From NCBI RefSeq assembly GCF_013166515.1, contig NZ_JABKKJ010000005.1:1-64000 (forward strand): a DNA stretch of 64,000 nt, in the 5' to 3' direction. The notes beneath the pieces are model-generated. The model did no database searches. It had not been told where the DNA came from and worked only from the letters and a program-made list of their open reading frames with translations. Source of the stretch: Xylanibacter caecicola (GTDB taxonomy: Bacteria; Bacteroidota; Bacteroidia; Bacteroidales; Bacteroidaceae). Shown piece by piece: positions 49,200-59,159 of the stretch; position 1 is the stretch's first letter, and every line of letters starts with the position of its first letter. Made by a program: the position numbers and the translations under genes.

Positions 49200-52100
49200 T
49201 TATAATTCTGCCACCATTAATGGATAATCATCAATGGCTATTTCATAAGGCTTTACAGATGAAACTTGAGGCATTAATACTTCCGTCTTAAACTCTTCAA
49301 GAAACATTTCTTTATTTTCATCAATAAGTTTTCTGACTTTAGTATCACTTGTCTGACGAAGATAGCGTCGTAAGAGCTTGTTGTACTCTTTCTCGATATC
49401 ATCACGGGTAAAGTTCGGACTTCGCAACATTGCCATGAACTTACCATCTTCACGAAAGAAATCAAACAATTGTTCCATTTGCCCGTACCAAAACTGCATT
49501 TCTTGTTCACGTTCCTGTTCCGTGGCATTCATTCTGGCAAGTTGTTCGAATATTCCAACAAGTCCTGTGGAAGTCCCCTTCTTGCAGGAAGGAGATGTAG
49601 CCACCTCCTCCCCATTCGGTTCACTCGGTTCTTCTACTTCTATTTCTTCACCAACAAGAAGTCCTAAACTTCCATCAAAAGATGTAGATATAGAACCAAG
49701 TATACTTTTATTTTCAAACATAGACCGATATATGTAACAGTATCTTTGCCAAAAGTCAATGAATTGTGCATCGCAAAATTTAGGTTCAAGTTCAATAACG
49801 CCCTGCAAAAGTAGCAACCGTGAATTATATCGTCCTATTGTTTTTCGCAAAGCCTTTGCTGTGTCATCGGCATGGTTTACGTCAACCGATTCGTTCCGCG
49901 CTTCAACATCTTGAACATATTGGGCATGAACATCCACCATGTTTTTTATCCATAATCGAATATCGGCATCCATATCAAGACAAAGTGCAGCATTGACTTC
50001 TTTGTTTGATAAGGATGCGCAATAGCGGTTATACCATTTTATGTATATCGGTTGCAACAACAAACTTTTGTATATCTCTTCAATAACAGATTTTTCACGT
50101 ATTGGATCAAAATCAGTTATGGCAATACCACAAAACTCTGCAAAGGCGTCTCGGATATTCTTTTCATTTACATTTTCAAATGAAAAATCTACAATGTGGC
50201 ATTCTTCTTTATACTTTGTAGTGCGGTTGACACGCGAAATCGTCTGAATGGCATTAATGCTACGAATCTCTTTATCAAGGAAAAGCGTATGTAATTTAGG
50301 TTCATCAAAACCTGTCTGTAATTTATCGACTACGATGATAATGCCGTTTTTAGCCGTCTTGAAATTATCAATAACCTTATCTTCCGCAATCCCATTATTC
50401 ATCGAAGAACACTTCTCATAGTTTTGATTGTCCGAATAGACTATTGAAACAGGTGCATCGGCATATTTTATAAATGCTCCCGTTGCAGTCTTTTCCATCA
50501 TAATTTTACGTATAGCCTTGCAGTATTGTATGGCAATAGGAATAGAACTGACCGCAAGCATTGCTTTGCCTGTACCTCTGATTTTACCATATACTTGTGA
50601 CAACAGGCGATTGACTATAAAACATGAAATAGCCAATATTCGTTCATTGTTTTCATAAACCTTGCGTTTAGCGATTGAGACCTTTTCGTCACTTCCTTCT
50701 TGAATAGCTCGGACAACAGCCTCGGACAACGCCGTAGGCATGTCAAAATACATTTTTACATTGACTGGAATAATATGTTTTGTCGGATCAAGTATATATC
50801 CATCAGCAATAGCATCTTTCATTGTGTAAGCATCAAACGGCTTCCATAATTGATTAAAATTGCTTCCCCGATGAAATTCTCCGAAACGTGCCAAAACTCT
50901 CGAACTTGGTGTTGCTGTGAAACCGACAATCAAATTCTTCTTTACAGAACCACGGGTAAGAAATCCTCCATTTTCGTCAAAGATATCCTGTAGTTCATCG
51001 AAAGCCGAAAACATCTCCTGATGCACATTGTCGGTATTTGAACGATGCACCTCGTCAATGAGAAATGCAACACGAAGATTCTTGAAGTCCTTGTCGGATT
51101 TGGCTATCGCATTTTTAAGTTCCCAAAACTTCTGTATATTTACTACAATGATTCGTCTTTTATCGCTAAGTGCTTTTATAAAGGAATCTTGGTCGGTAAC
51201 CTCTACAAACATTGCCTTATCAATGTTCATATTGAGCATCATAGAATCAAGTTGATCCCTAAGTTGCAAACGGTCAACCACAAGTAGAATTTTGTCATAG
51301 ACCCATTCCCCATTGTAGCGCATATCTTTGAGTTGTAATGCAGTCCAACCGATGATGTTGCTTTTACCGAAGCCTGCAGCATATTGCAGCAAAAGAGAAT
51401 AGACATATTTATTGTTGCAATAACTATCTCTTTCTGTTACAATCCGCTCAATCAAATTCTGAGGGGCATTCATCGCCGTCAGTTCCGAGCGAAGTTTCTC
51501 AATGAAATAGTTTGGTTCGCCTTCATGGTCAAGAAATTCCTGAACTCGTTCGAGAATACGGTCACAACCGAATTTCTGTTTAGGGCGTGGGCATATCAAT
51601 CGCCCTGTTTTATCTTTGTATTCTTTCTTCTGTACTTTCCTGCCGTTCTCTGTAGCGGTTACAGTCTTGTAGGTGTAAGCCATAAAGTTATAATAGAGAA
51701 TTTCTTTCTCTATCATTTTCTTGGAGTAAAGCGAACACATAGCTTCTTCAAAACGTATGCGAGGGGCTACGTCTTCTCCGGCAATAGTCGGTAACGGTTT
51801 AAATACATTTTCTACAACCGGTCGATATGAAGATATTGAAATCAGATTTTCCTGAAAACCTTTCTTTGCTTCATCAAAAAACTGACCGGGATTGCGAAGA
51901 ATGAACGTATTATAAATGTCAGTCGTAACCAAATGTATAGACTTTTCAAACGGACGCAACATCGTACGGCGCAATGTCTGCTGCACATCGTTGCCCTTGG
52001 CTATTTTTGTGTATTCCCAAATGGCTTCCAAATAGTCTGTAATAACTTTATTACGACCGTTGGTTCGCGCAGTCTGATTTGTAAAATTGCTTTTCAATTC

Positions 52101-52595
52101 GGCATAGCCTAAGAAGATGCCATTGATAAAAAAGGATAAGTCGGGACGAAATGCAAAAACTCTCTTTCCTTCATGATGGAAAGTATATGTCATTTCCTCC
52201 ACCGCCGAAAAGATGTTTTTTTCAAAATCCTCATCTCCTCTGAGTTCTGTGCCACTGACATATAATAGTTTCAATGTTTCTCCCCCAAAAGAGTAAGGTT
52301 TGTTTTTTGTGGTGCTGTTAAGGAATATGGCAACATTGGCACTCGCTTCTATTTTGTGACGAATGTCATCCATTATATCACGAAGTAATTTCTGCTCATC
52401 ACCTCCATATTCACTACGTCGCAACAGATTGTTCCATGCGGTGCGTGAATTCTCCTTCAAAAATTCTTTTAAATCGGCAGGAATGAACAAATCCGGTGTG
52501 ACGGCATTATTTTTCACCTCACGAAATCCAAGTCCATCACTACGGCGACAAAAAAAATCCATTACATATTCTCCTTGCAATTCAAGCTCTATCAT
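49200..52595 (-). CDS. hsdR: Type I restriction enzyme, R subunit
   Basis: An 1131-residue motor-nuclease that cleaves unmodified foreign DNA. The PD-(D/E)XK nuclease lies at the N-terminus: Asp152 (FRPDLSF) and Glu166-x-Lys168 (YAELKSN). The SF2 motor has Walker A GFGKS (Lys411), Walker B LIDEVH (514-517), motif III FTATPS and motif VI TISRVNRT. A C-terminal helical domain binds the methylase. Its ATG overlaps the hsdS stop by four bases. All motifs are intact, so restriction should work if HsdS and HsdM do. Confidence 0.96.
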   Translation of the reverse strand: MIELELQGEYVMDFFCRRSDGLGFREVKNNAVTPDLFIPADLKEFLKENSRTAWNNLLRRSEYGGDEQKLLRDIMDDIRHKIEASANVAIFLNSTTKNKPYSFGGETLKLLYVSGTELRGDEDFEKNIFSAVEEMTYTFHHEGKRVFAFRPDLSFFINGIFLGYAELKSNFTNQTARTNGRNKVITDYLEAIWEYTKIAKGNDVQQTLRRTMLRPFEKSIHLVTTDIYNTFILRNPGQFFDEAKKGFQENLISISSYRPVVENVFKPLPTIAGEDVAPRIRFEEAMCSLYSKKMIEKEILYYNFMAYTYKTVTATENGRKVQKKEYKDKTGRLICPRPKQKFGCDRILERVQEFLDHEGEPNYFIEKLRSELTAMNAPQNLIERIVTERDSYCNNKYVYSLLLQYAAGFGKSNIIGWTALQLKDMRYNGEWVYDKILLVVDRLQLRDQLDSMMLNMNIDKAMFVEVTDQDSFIKALSDKRRIIVVNIQKFWELKNAIAKSDKDFKNLRVAFLIDEVHRSNTDNVHQEMFSAFDELQDIFDENGGFLTRGSVKKNLIVGFTATPSSRVLARFGEFHRGSNFNQLWKPFDAYTMKDAIADGYILDPTKHIIPVNVKMYFDMPTALSEAVVRAIQEGSDEKVSIAKRKVYENNERILAISCFIVNRLLSQVYGKIRGTGKAMLAVSSIPIAIQYCKAIRKIMMEKTATGAFIKYADAPVSIVYSDNQNYEKCSSMNNGIAEDKVIDNFKTAKNGIIIVVDKLQTGFDEPKLHTLFLDKEIRSINAIQTISRVNRTTKYKEECHIVDFSFENVNEKNIRDAFAEFCGIAITDFDPIREKSVIEEIYKSLLLQPIYIKWYNRYCASLSNKEVNAALCLDMDADIRLWIKNMVDVHAQYVQDVEARNESVDVNHADDTAKALRKTIGRYNSRLLLLQGVIELEPKFCDAQFIDFWQRYCYIYRSMFENKSILGSISTSFDGSLGLLVGEEIEVEEPSEPNGEEVATSPSCKKGTSTGLVGIFEQLARMNATEQEREQEMQFWYGQMEQLFDFFREDGKFMAMLRSPNFTRDDIEKEYNKLLRRYLRQTSDTKVRKLIDENKEMFLEEFKTEVLMPQVSSVKPYEIAIDDYPLMVAEL

Positions 52596-53800
52596 GCTTC
52601 TAAGGTGTTAATGGCACGTTTGCCGGTTACTACTTCATTTATCAGTGAGCGCTTAAGCTCCTTCAAACGCTCGATTTTAATACCTATCTTTTCTATCAAA
52701 GTATCAATCTTACCGCATTTATCATCAAGATAAGCTGCAATTTGTTTTTGCTCAGCATAAGGAGGTACGGCAATTTCTATATTACGCATAACAGAATAGT
52801 TTGTAGTCCATAAATCTGCAACAATCCCTTTGCCATTCCTATAAAACTCTTCAATCCAATCATTGCAGCGAAAATAATAGTTTACAAAAGTTGGATCAAT
52901 ATATTTAGGCTCCAACACAATGTAGATAAGTGATACGGAACCGTCCATAGGAGATATGCCGCAAGAACCCTTTCGGTCACTTCTAGAATTTACAACAAAA
53001 TCTTCTTTACACACCTTTTTACGTGTATCGCCCACTGCTGTTGATTTGGCAACATTTTCCATTTGAGGAACAACACCTTTCTTTGATACAGATAAAGGCA
53101 TAAAATCATTTTCAGAAACCTTTTCATTGCGATAATCAAAAAAATTTCTGATTCGCCCAATTTGCCAATGAACTGGTATATAAAAGATCCATCTTAATCC
53201 TGATGATTTTAGTGAAATATCCAAATTGATTCCACGAGTTACCGCACGATTAATAATGGAGCAACGTAAACGTTTATAAGCGTCAACTTTTCGCTCCAAT
53301 AAATCTATCTCACACCCAATCTTTCCACATTTCTTATCCAAATATGAGGCTATCGTCTTCTGAGTAGCAAGAGATGGTAAATCAAATTCAAAAGTATTAA
53401 TAGCTCGTGGACTTACTCGTTTTAGACCACCAACACCACACATAGAAGCGCATCCATTATCTATAAACCGTTTGGAACATACGAGATAGAAAATATATCT
53501 CAAAGAAATGTTTTCTTTGGGGCGAAGTACGTTAATCTCGGATGAACCAAAACCGACTCCATTAAGGAGATTTCGAGCAATCGCAGTATTTAGATTCTCA
53601 AAACATGGAGTAACTTTCGCAAATAATACATCATTATTACCGAAATAAGTGTATTTGCCTTTTGCTTGTGAAAATGGAATTGAATATGTGCGTAGTACAT
53701 CATACCTCAAACATTCCATCGGAGAAAAAGAAACTTCTTCGTTCTCCAAATCCTGTCCTGAATAAATGGGATTTAAAATCGCGATGTCTTTGATTCTCAT
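52592..53800 (-). CDS. hsdS: Type I restriction enzyme, S (specificity) subunit
   Basis: A 402-residue subunit that sets the bipartite target. Two target-recognition domains are visible: TRD1 at about 1-150 ending in PSLATQKTIASYLDKKCGKI, with the first spacer helix (EIDLLERKVDAYKRLRCSII), and TRD2 at about 205-345 ending in PPYAEQKQIAAYLDDKCGKI with the second helix. The two conserved regions are internal repeats, as usual. It overlaps hsdM and hsdR by four bases each. No inverted copy or recombinase for phase switching is present in the window. Confidence 0.95.
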   Translation of the reverse strand: MRIKDIAILNPIYSGQDLENEEVSFSPMECLRYDVLRTYSIPFSQAKGKYTYFGNNDVLFAKVTPCFENLNTAIARNLLNGVGFGSSEINVLRPKENISLRYIFYLVCSKRFIDNGCASMCGVGGLKRVSPRAINTFEFDLPSLATQKTIASYLDKKCGKIGCEIDLLERKVDAYKRLRCSIINRAVTRGINLDISLKSSGLRWIFYIPVHWQIGRIRNFFDYRNEKVSENDFMPLSVSKKGVVPQMENVAKSTAVGDTRKKVCKEDFVVNSRSDRKGSCGISPMDGSVSLIYIVLEPKYIDPTFVNYYFRCNDWIEEFYRNGKGIVADLWTTNYSVMRNIEIAVPPYAEQKQIAAYLDDKCGKIDTLIEKIGIKIERLKELKRSLINEVVTGKRAINTLEA

Positions 53801-55806
53801 AAGTTCAAATCCTTTTCAAGATTAGCAAGTTCTTTATCTATCTCTAAAATTTCTGTGAGAATTGAATCAACGGAGTCAATCGTTTTCGGTACATAAAATT
53901 CTTTGTTGAAGTTAACTTCAACGCCTACTGTGTTGTCAAGAAGACAATAAGGCTTAAAGATATACCGTTGCATAAACGCAAGAATATTCTCATTGTTTTG
54001 CTCTGAATTAGGATTATATGGGATAATTTCCGTATCCTTATATGTTGAATCTGAAATCTTTGCGGTACACGTCTTGTCACCACTGCGAGTTTTGCCATAA
54101 GAAACTGTTAATGTTCCATAGCCAAGAGTTTCATGCACACCTGTCTCTACGGAGGTACGCATAATAGTACCATCAATCTTGTCAACCCAATAGAAAAATT
54201 CGGGAGTACTTACAATAGTTGTTCCTGAAATTTTACGTATGGCTATCATTGCATCCTGATTTTGCCATTCCGTCTCATCGTTAAGCGGCCATTGCCATGA
54301 ACCAGACGAATAGACTGCAATAATGTCGGCATCATTTATTTTGAAAATTTCACCCGGACATCCAAGCGATTGGCTAACATATCGTCCTTTGCTATCTATA
54401 TTAGTAAGCCTAATATGCTGTTTATTAAAGTAGAAATGCCATTTATCAAAAACCTGGGCAATATCGCTATCTTGAAAATGTACAAGTGCGTCAACTATTT
54501 GCCGGCGATGGTCAGGATTCATCTCCTTACGTTTAGAACCTTTGTTCTTCTTCAGCGGTTGCCACAGGTTTGAAGCATTAATCAGAATTACCTTATCTTT
54601 ATGTTCGATAGGTTTGTTTTTATTCAGAATCCAAAGATAAGTAACAATGCCCGTATTGAAAAACTCATCAGAAGGCATTTGTATAATGCCTTCAATCCAA
54701 TCATTATCAAAAAGGTACTTACGAATATTGCTTTCACCACTGCCCGCATCACCGCTAAAAAGGGAACTGCCATTGTTTACTTCAACAACAAGACCGCTAT
54801 TCTCATGAAGTTGCCACGCGTTATGTTGAAGGAATAAAAGTTGACCGTCACTCACAGAAGGCAAGAAGGCAAACTGTCCGGTCTGGTCATTACGGATTTC
54901 TTTTTCATAGCCTTTCCATGGAATACCGTATGGAGGGTTTGCAACCACGACATCAAACTCCTTGCCTTTGAATGGCAAAGTCGTCAATGTGTTACCATAT
55001 TTGATTTTTGCATCTTCACGAAACAAAGACTCGATTTTAGCTAAAGCATATAGTGCATCATTCCACTCACTACCATTAGCCTCAATATATTTATACCCTG
55101 CATTATTGAGACGGTCAGAAACCCCAAATAATAGGTTTGCACCACCGCAAGTGGGGTCATATAGATGTACATAGTCATTGTGAGAAACTTCAATCTTGGC
55201 AGATACGATCTCTGCAATCAACGATATAATATCTTCCGGTGTATATTGTTCTCCGGCTGTATCTGCTGAAATATCAGCCCATTTGCGTTTGATATGCTCT
55301 TCAAGAGTGGTTATATCGGAGTTATTATAAGGAGAAAGGTCTATTTGTGCCCATTTAGTGACATACTGCATAAGTACGCCTTTCTTACGAAGTTCCGCAA
55401 CAATACCTTCAAGATTCAGATATTTGCTATCGTCCGTACCACGCTCAATACCCAGCAGTTCTTTCAATTTACCATCAAAGCCAACAATATAATTGCGAAA
55501 ATCATCTTCAAATGTCTTGTCATTATTGCAGATGTCCGATAATGTCTTACCATCCTTAACGATGTATTCATTGTAGCCACAATCCATATCTTTGAATGCC
55601 TCTACAAACTTATCGGAATTATTTTCACGATTTATCCCTTCGGCTTGTTCAATCTCAGACATAGCATTACGCATACGCCCTTCAAGCATTATTAAAGCAA
55701 AGAAAGGCATCATATATTTTGGAAAATCACTTTGTTTGATTCCTGTTGAGATAAGAAGGTCTGCACATGACCATATATCCGATTCGTATGATAAAATATC
55801 TTTCAT
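53797..55806 (-). CDS. hsdM: Type I restriction enzyme, M (methylase) subunit
   Basis: A 669-residue N6-adenine methyltransferase that protects host DNA. Residues about 1-180 are the HsdM N-terminal helical domain. The S-adenosylmethionine site is DPTCGGANLL (217-226) and the catalytic NPPY is at 290-293 (VVVANPPYGIPW). The middle contains GNTLTTLPFKGKEFDV and VEVNNGSSLFSG. The C-terminal 150 residues are longer than in E. coli. It starts only three bases after the C-protein-like gene at 55810. Confidence 0.96.
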   Translation of the reverse strand: MKDILSYESDIWSCADLLISTGIKQSDFPKYMMPFFALIMLEGRMRNAMSEIEQAEGINRENNSDKFVEAFKDMDCGYNEYIVKDGKTLSDICNNDKTFEDDFRNYIVGFDGKLKELLGIERGTDDSKYLNLEGIVAELRKKGVLMQYVTKWAQIDLSPYNNSDITTLEEHIKRKWADISADTAGEQYTPEDIISLIAEIVSAKIEVSHNDYVHLYDPTCGGANLLFGVSDRLNNAGYKYIEANGSEWNDALYALAKIESLFREDAKIKYGNTLTTLPFKGKEFDVVVANPPYGIPWKGYEKEIRNDQTGQFAFLPSVSDGQLLFLQHNAWQLHENSGLVVEVNNGSSLFSGDAGSGESNIRKYLFDNDWIEGIIQMPSDEFFNTGIVTYLWILNKNKPIEHKDKVILINASNLWQPLKKNKGSKRKEMNPDHRRQIVDALVHFQDSDIAQVFDKWHFYFNKQHIRLTNIDSKGRYVSQSLGCPGEIFKINDADIIAVYSSGSWQWPLNDETEWQNQDAMIAIRKISGTTIVSTPEFFYWVDKIDGTIMRTSVETGVHETLGYGTLTVSYGKTRSGDKTCTAKISDSTYKDTEIIPYNPNSEQNNENILAFMQRYIFKPYCLLDNTVGVEVNFNKEFYVPKTIDSVDSILTEILEIDKELANLEKDLNL

Positions 55807-55809
55807 TGT

Positions 55810-56022
55810 TTACTCATTATTACCGCCATTGATAAGTTGGCGAGGATCTATATTCAAAAGTTCAGCAATTTTCATAAGCATATCAAGAGAGGGTTGCATC
55901 TTGTTGGAACACCATCGCGAAACGGTTGCCTCATTCTTACCGACTTGCCCCGCTAACCATTTCCCGGTTTTACCATTCTCAACTAACACAACCTTCAACC
56001 TATTTATTTTTTGCGATTCCAT
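55810..56022 (-). CDS. XRE-family helix-turn-helix regulator of the hsd operon
   Basis: A 70-residue Cro/CI-type protein: NRLKVVLVENGKTGKWLAGQ, VGKNEATVSRWCSNKMQPSL and MLMKIAELLNIDP give the five-helix fold with the recognition helix at about 31-40. It is the first gene of the hsd operon and is likely a controller (C-protein-like) that delays restriction until methylation is complete; that role is inferred from position. The promoter lies at 56067-56074. Confidence 0.88.
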   Translation of the reverse strand: MESQKINRLKVVLVENGKTGKWLAGQVGKNEATVSRWCSNKMQPSLDMLMKIAELLNIDPRQLINGGNNE

Positions 56023-56066
56023 ACGTCTTAATTTGCCTGTTAATTACAATACTTTGATTTACTATG

Positions 56067-56074
56067 CAAATTTA
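56067..56074 (-). promoter_or_regulatory. Promoter -7 box of the hsd operon
   Basis: TAAATTTG on the minus strand, 45 bases before the regulator start at 56022. It faces away from the rhuM promoter at 56148. Confidence 0.55.
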
Positions 56075-56147
56075 GCGATATTATCTGAAAATACGGCTTA
56101 AGTCTCAGAAAAGTAGCATAAACGCCCTTAAAACCAAGTATATTGAG

Positions 56148-56155
56148 TATATTTG
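56148..56155 (+). promoter_or_regulatory. Promoter -7 box of rhuM
   Basis: TATATTTG, 27 bases before the rhuM start at 56182. An ATG at 56143 is in frame but precedes this box, so it is not used as a start. Confidence 0.55.
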
Positions 56156-56181
56156 CATTCAAAGAGAAGAGAAACAAGCCA

Positions 56182-56679
56182 ATGAACGAAGAGAACAAAA
56201 TAATACTCTATCAGGACGATAACGATATAACTCGTGTGTCTGTGCGCTTTGCTGATGAAGAATTGTGGCTGACTCAGGGGCAATTAGTTGAGATATACCA
56301 AACAAGCAAATCAAATGTAAGTGAGCATATTAAGCATATATTTGAGGATGAAGAGTTAGCAAGGGAGGCAACTGTTCGGAAATTCCGAACAGTTCAAATA
56401 GAAGGTTCTCGTAAGGTTGAACGGGAAGTGGAGCACTACAACCTTGACATGGTTATAGCCTTGGGCTATCGTGTTCAATCTCAAGTAGCTACTCGTTTCC
56501 GCCGCTGGGCAACACAACGGCTTCATGAATATATACAAAAGGGCTTTGCAATGGATGATGAGCGTTTGAAGCAAGGTGGCAACCGCTATTTCCGTGAATT
56601 ATTACAACGCATCAGGGATATTCGCAGCAGTGAGCGCAACTTTTATCAACAAGTAACAGATATATGCTACAGCCACTGA
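56182..56679 (+). pseudogene. rhuM: RhuM family protein, N-terminal part of a frameshifted gene
   Basis: Starts MNEENKIILYQDDND and carries the RhuM DNA-binding-like domain: LWLTQGQLVEIYQTSKSNVS, ATVRKFRTVQIEG, VEHYNLDMVIALGYRVQSQV and FRRWATQRLHEYI. The frame breaks after NFYQQVTDI, where intact relatives continue YATATDYDPR. The DNA reads GATATATGCT; one more AT/TA pair would restore the frame. RhuM proteins are widespread near restriction systems and on islands; their biochemical role is not established. Confidence 0.85.
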
Positions 56680-57175
56680 CTATGACCCTCGCGACGAGAT
56701 GACGAAGATGTTCTTCGCCACCGTACAAAACAAGTTGCATTATGCTGTTCACGAAAATACGGCAGCAGAAGTAATATACAACCGTGTGGACAATGAGAAG
56801 CCGTTTGTGGATATGACGAACTTCAAGGGAAACTATGTGACTAAGGATGATGTAAAGATTGCCAAAAACTATTTGTCTGATATTGAACTTCAACGTCTGA
56901 ATCTGCTTGTTTCCGGTTTCTTGGACTTTGCCGAGTTCCAAGCGTTGGAAATGAATCCGATGACAATGAAAGATTGGATAGAGGCACTAGACAACCAAAT
57001 CATAGCACACAAGCGAAAGGTTTTGATTGGCAAGGGAAACATTTCGCATAAACAAGCGATTGAGGAGGCAGAAAAGGAGTTTGAAATCTACCGCAAACGC
57101 GAAATGGAACTGCTTGAAAGCGATTTTGATAAGGAAATCAAGAAGTTGAAAGACAATACCAATAAAATCCGATGA
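56666..57175 (+). pseudogene. rhuM: RhuM family protein, C-terminal part of a frameshifted gene
   Basis: The second frame begins to make sense at about 56666 (ATATDYDPRDEMTKMFFATV) and runs to 57175. It contains the RhuM C-terminal region: NKLHYAVHENTAAEVIYNRV, MTNFKGNYVTKDDVKIAKNY, then FLDFAEFQALEMNPMTMKDW and a charged coiled-coil end. A restart at the ATG at 56699 could express this part alone. Apart from the dinucleotide deficit the gene looks undamaged, so the break is recent or reversible. Confidence 0.85.
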
Positions 57176-57227
57176 AACCAAGAGCAGACAGTATCATCGG
57201 ATTTGTATATATTCGCTTTTAAATTAC

Positions 57228-57476
57228 CTATTCGGCAATAACCAAACAGTTATTGTCCAGAACAACATGCCGAGCGAATGAAATGGACTTGCCGTCATAT
57301 ACCGCTGACACGTCAATACCGCGACAGATGAGTTCTTTGATGAGAGCCATATCGTAGGCTGCACGCACAGAGGCCCAACCACGATTGCCTACCTGACGAT
57401 TGAATGATTCAATAAGAGATTCGAGGGTTTCCACAGCAAAACGAGCTGCAAAATCATTGAAAAGAGAATTGTTCAT
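57228..57476 (-). CDS. Conserved small hypothetical protein
   Basis: An 82-residue protein starting MNNSLFNDFAARFAVETLES. It has an amphipathic helical N-terminus (LESLIESFNRQVGNRGW) and an alpha/beta C-terminus (LICRGIDVSAVYDGKSISFA). Longer readings to 57584 are rejected because a -7 box (57584-57591) covers that start; an ATG at 57515 is the alternative. It lies 52 bases past the convergent rhuM and is the last gene of the island. I recognise no named family. Confidence 0.6.
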   Translation of the reverse strand: MNNSLFNDFAARFAVETLESLIESFNRQVGNRGWASVRAAYDMALIKELICRGIDVSAVYDGKSISFARHVVLDNNCLVIAE

Positions 57477-57583
57477 AATGACATTGTTTTTGAAGTTAAA
57501 CTTTATCTTCCACATCGTATCTTTACCACCGTGGCTGTCGTGCTCGGTTGGTGCAAACTGAACTGCTCTTGATGTTTCGTGCA

Positions 57584-57591
57584 CAAAAGTA
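57584..57591 (-). promoter_or_regulatory. Promoter -7 box of the small hypothetical gene
   Basis: TACTTTTG on the minus strand fits TAnnTTTG. The remaining spacer to 57741 shows no clear feature. Confidence 0.45.
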
Positions 57592-57741
57592 ATACAATTA
57601 TTCGATATATAAGTAAGTTTGGTGCTTTTTTAGTGTTAGTTGTCATTCTGTTACTGTCTTTGTGCACGAAAACCTCAGAGAAAGATATGGAAAATAAGCG
57701 GAGACATTATTTCCATATCCTTTTGGCATTCTCTATAACAG

Positions 57742-59157
57742 TTATCTTTTCATAATTGAAAAGACAAAAGAAAGCCCTCCGCCCGGAGTCTGCATTGCAT
57801 TGATTGTACCTCCGTGCAACAATACCGCGTTCTTTACTATTGCAAGTCCGAGTCCCGTCCCACCCATTTTACGGCTTCGCCCTTTATCTACACGATAAAA
57901 ACGTTCGAATATGCGTGGAAGATGTTCAGTCGGGACACCACATCCGTTATCACTGAATGTGAAAATCCATTTTGCATCTGTTTCTTCTGCCGACAACGTT
58001 ACAACGGTATCTCGCCCGGAATACGCAATGGCATTGTCTGTAAGATTACGGAAAATACTATAAATAAGCGAATGATTTCCACGAACAATAATACCATCGG
58101 GAATAAGATTTCTGAACATCATGCCTTTGTCCGATAACATCAATGCCGTTTCGCTTTCTATATCCGATACAACAGACGATACATCTACCGACTTAAATTC
58201 TATCATATCCGGGGCTTCGTCAAGACGGTTAAGCACGGATATATCACCAAGCAAAATGGTAAGACGCTCTGCCTGAGTCTTGCAGCGTTGTACAAACTGC
58301 ATCCGCGTATCTGCATCCATGTCCGGATTTTCCGCTATGGTCTCCATATAACCAAGAATACTTGCCACGGGGGTTTTCAACTCATGTGCCATGTTCTGTG
58401 TAAGTTGTCGCTTCAGCTCGTCCTGTTCTTTTTTGGTGTGTTCCAGTCGCTTGTATATTTTTATTATACGCTCGGCAATCTCGCCAAGTTCATCATTTGG
58501 GAAAGCGGCAAGGCCTTCTATTTCAAGACTTTCGCTGTTCACGGCACGTTCGGCAAATATGCGCAACTTGTTGATATTTGTACCGAGGCGATTGACAAAA
58601 CGATAAAGGACTACAACGAGAACCAGCATTGCAATGACGGCAAACCATATATAATGAGAATCCGACTGTAACGATTTCAACAAATTATTGTCGTAAGGCA
58701 ATGCGGTACGTATTATGATATTTTGTTTCGGGAAATATGTAGCCGAATAAAAGTAATAATGGTTCATCGTAGAACTCATGCGGCTGATGTTCATCCCTTT
58801 GCCATACTTTAGCGCGTCTTTTATCTCATTGCGATCTGCATGCAACTCCATTCCGCCATATTTACGCCGCATATTGTCATACAACACGTGTCCTTTTGTA
58901 TCAGTCAACGTTACACGAAGCCCGTTGATATGATGCTTGGCTACATACTCATCAAGCACCTTATCAGACACAGCCCCGGCATATGCCAAAGACTCTGCCA
59001 TGCGTGCATTGTAGTCCTGAAGTTTTGTGTCGAGAACATCGGTCTTATAATGTTTCTCGCGCGACTGTTGAAAAATCATGAACGACACGGCAAACACTAC
59101 AAAAACGGCAAGTACGCAAACATACAGCTTTATCCCTACGGAATTTCTCTTCATCAC
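57742..59157 (-). CDS. Sensor histidine kinase (PhoR-like)
   Basis: A 471-residue inner-membrane kinase. Helix 1 is at about 11-29, then a periplasmic sensor domain of about 135 residues, helix 2 at 169-187, a HAMP-like linker (190-245), the HisKA domain with phospho-acceptor His258 (NMAHELKTPVASILGY) and the HATPase domain with N box (IFRNLTDNAIAYS), G1 (FSDNGCGVP), F box (ERFYRVDKGRSR) and G2 (GGTGLGLAIV). It starts two bases after the response regulator and is its partner. The signal is unknown. Confidence 0.94.
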   Translation of the reverse strand: MMKRNSVGIKLYVCVLAVFVVFAVSFMIFQQSREKHYKTDVLDTKLQDYNARMAESLAYAGAVSDKVLDEYVAKHHINGLRVTLTDTKGHVLYDNMRRKYGGMELHADRNEIKDALKYGKGMNISRMSSTMNHYYFYSATYFPKQNIIIRTALPYDNNLLKSLQSDSHYIWFAVIAMLVLVVVLYRFVNRLGTNINKLRIFAERAVNSESLEIEGLAAFPNDELGEIAERIIKIYKRLEHTKKEQDELKRQLTQNMAHELKTPVASILGYMETIAENPDMDADTRMQFVQRCKTQAERLTILLGDISVLNRLDEAPDMIEFKSVDVSSVVSDIESETALMLSDKGMMFRNLIPDGIIVRGNHSLIYSIFRNLTDNAIAYSGRDTVVTLSAEETDAKWIFTFSDNGCGVPTEHLPRIFERFYRVDKGRSRKMGGTGLGLAIVKNAVLLHGGTINAMQTPGGGLSFVFSIMKR

Positions 59158-59159
59158 AA

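Noticed and set aside
52592..53800. Phase-variable hsdS locus
   Set aside because: Only one complete hsdS is present, without a silent partial copy, inverted repeats or an adjacent recombinase.
45788..57741. Defence island integrated at tRNA-Phe
   Set aside because: No integrase lies in the island, and no copy of the tRNA 3' half was found near 57585-57741.
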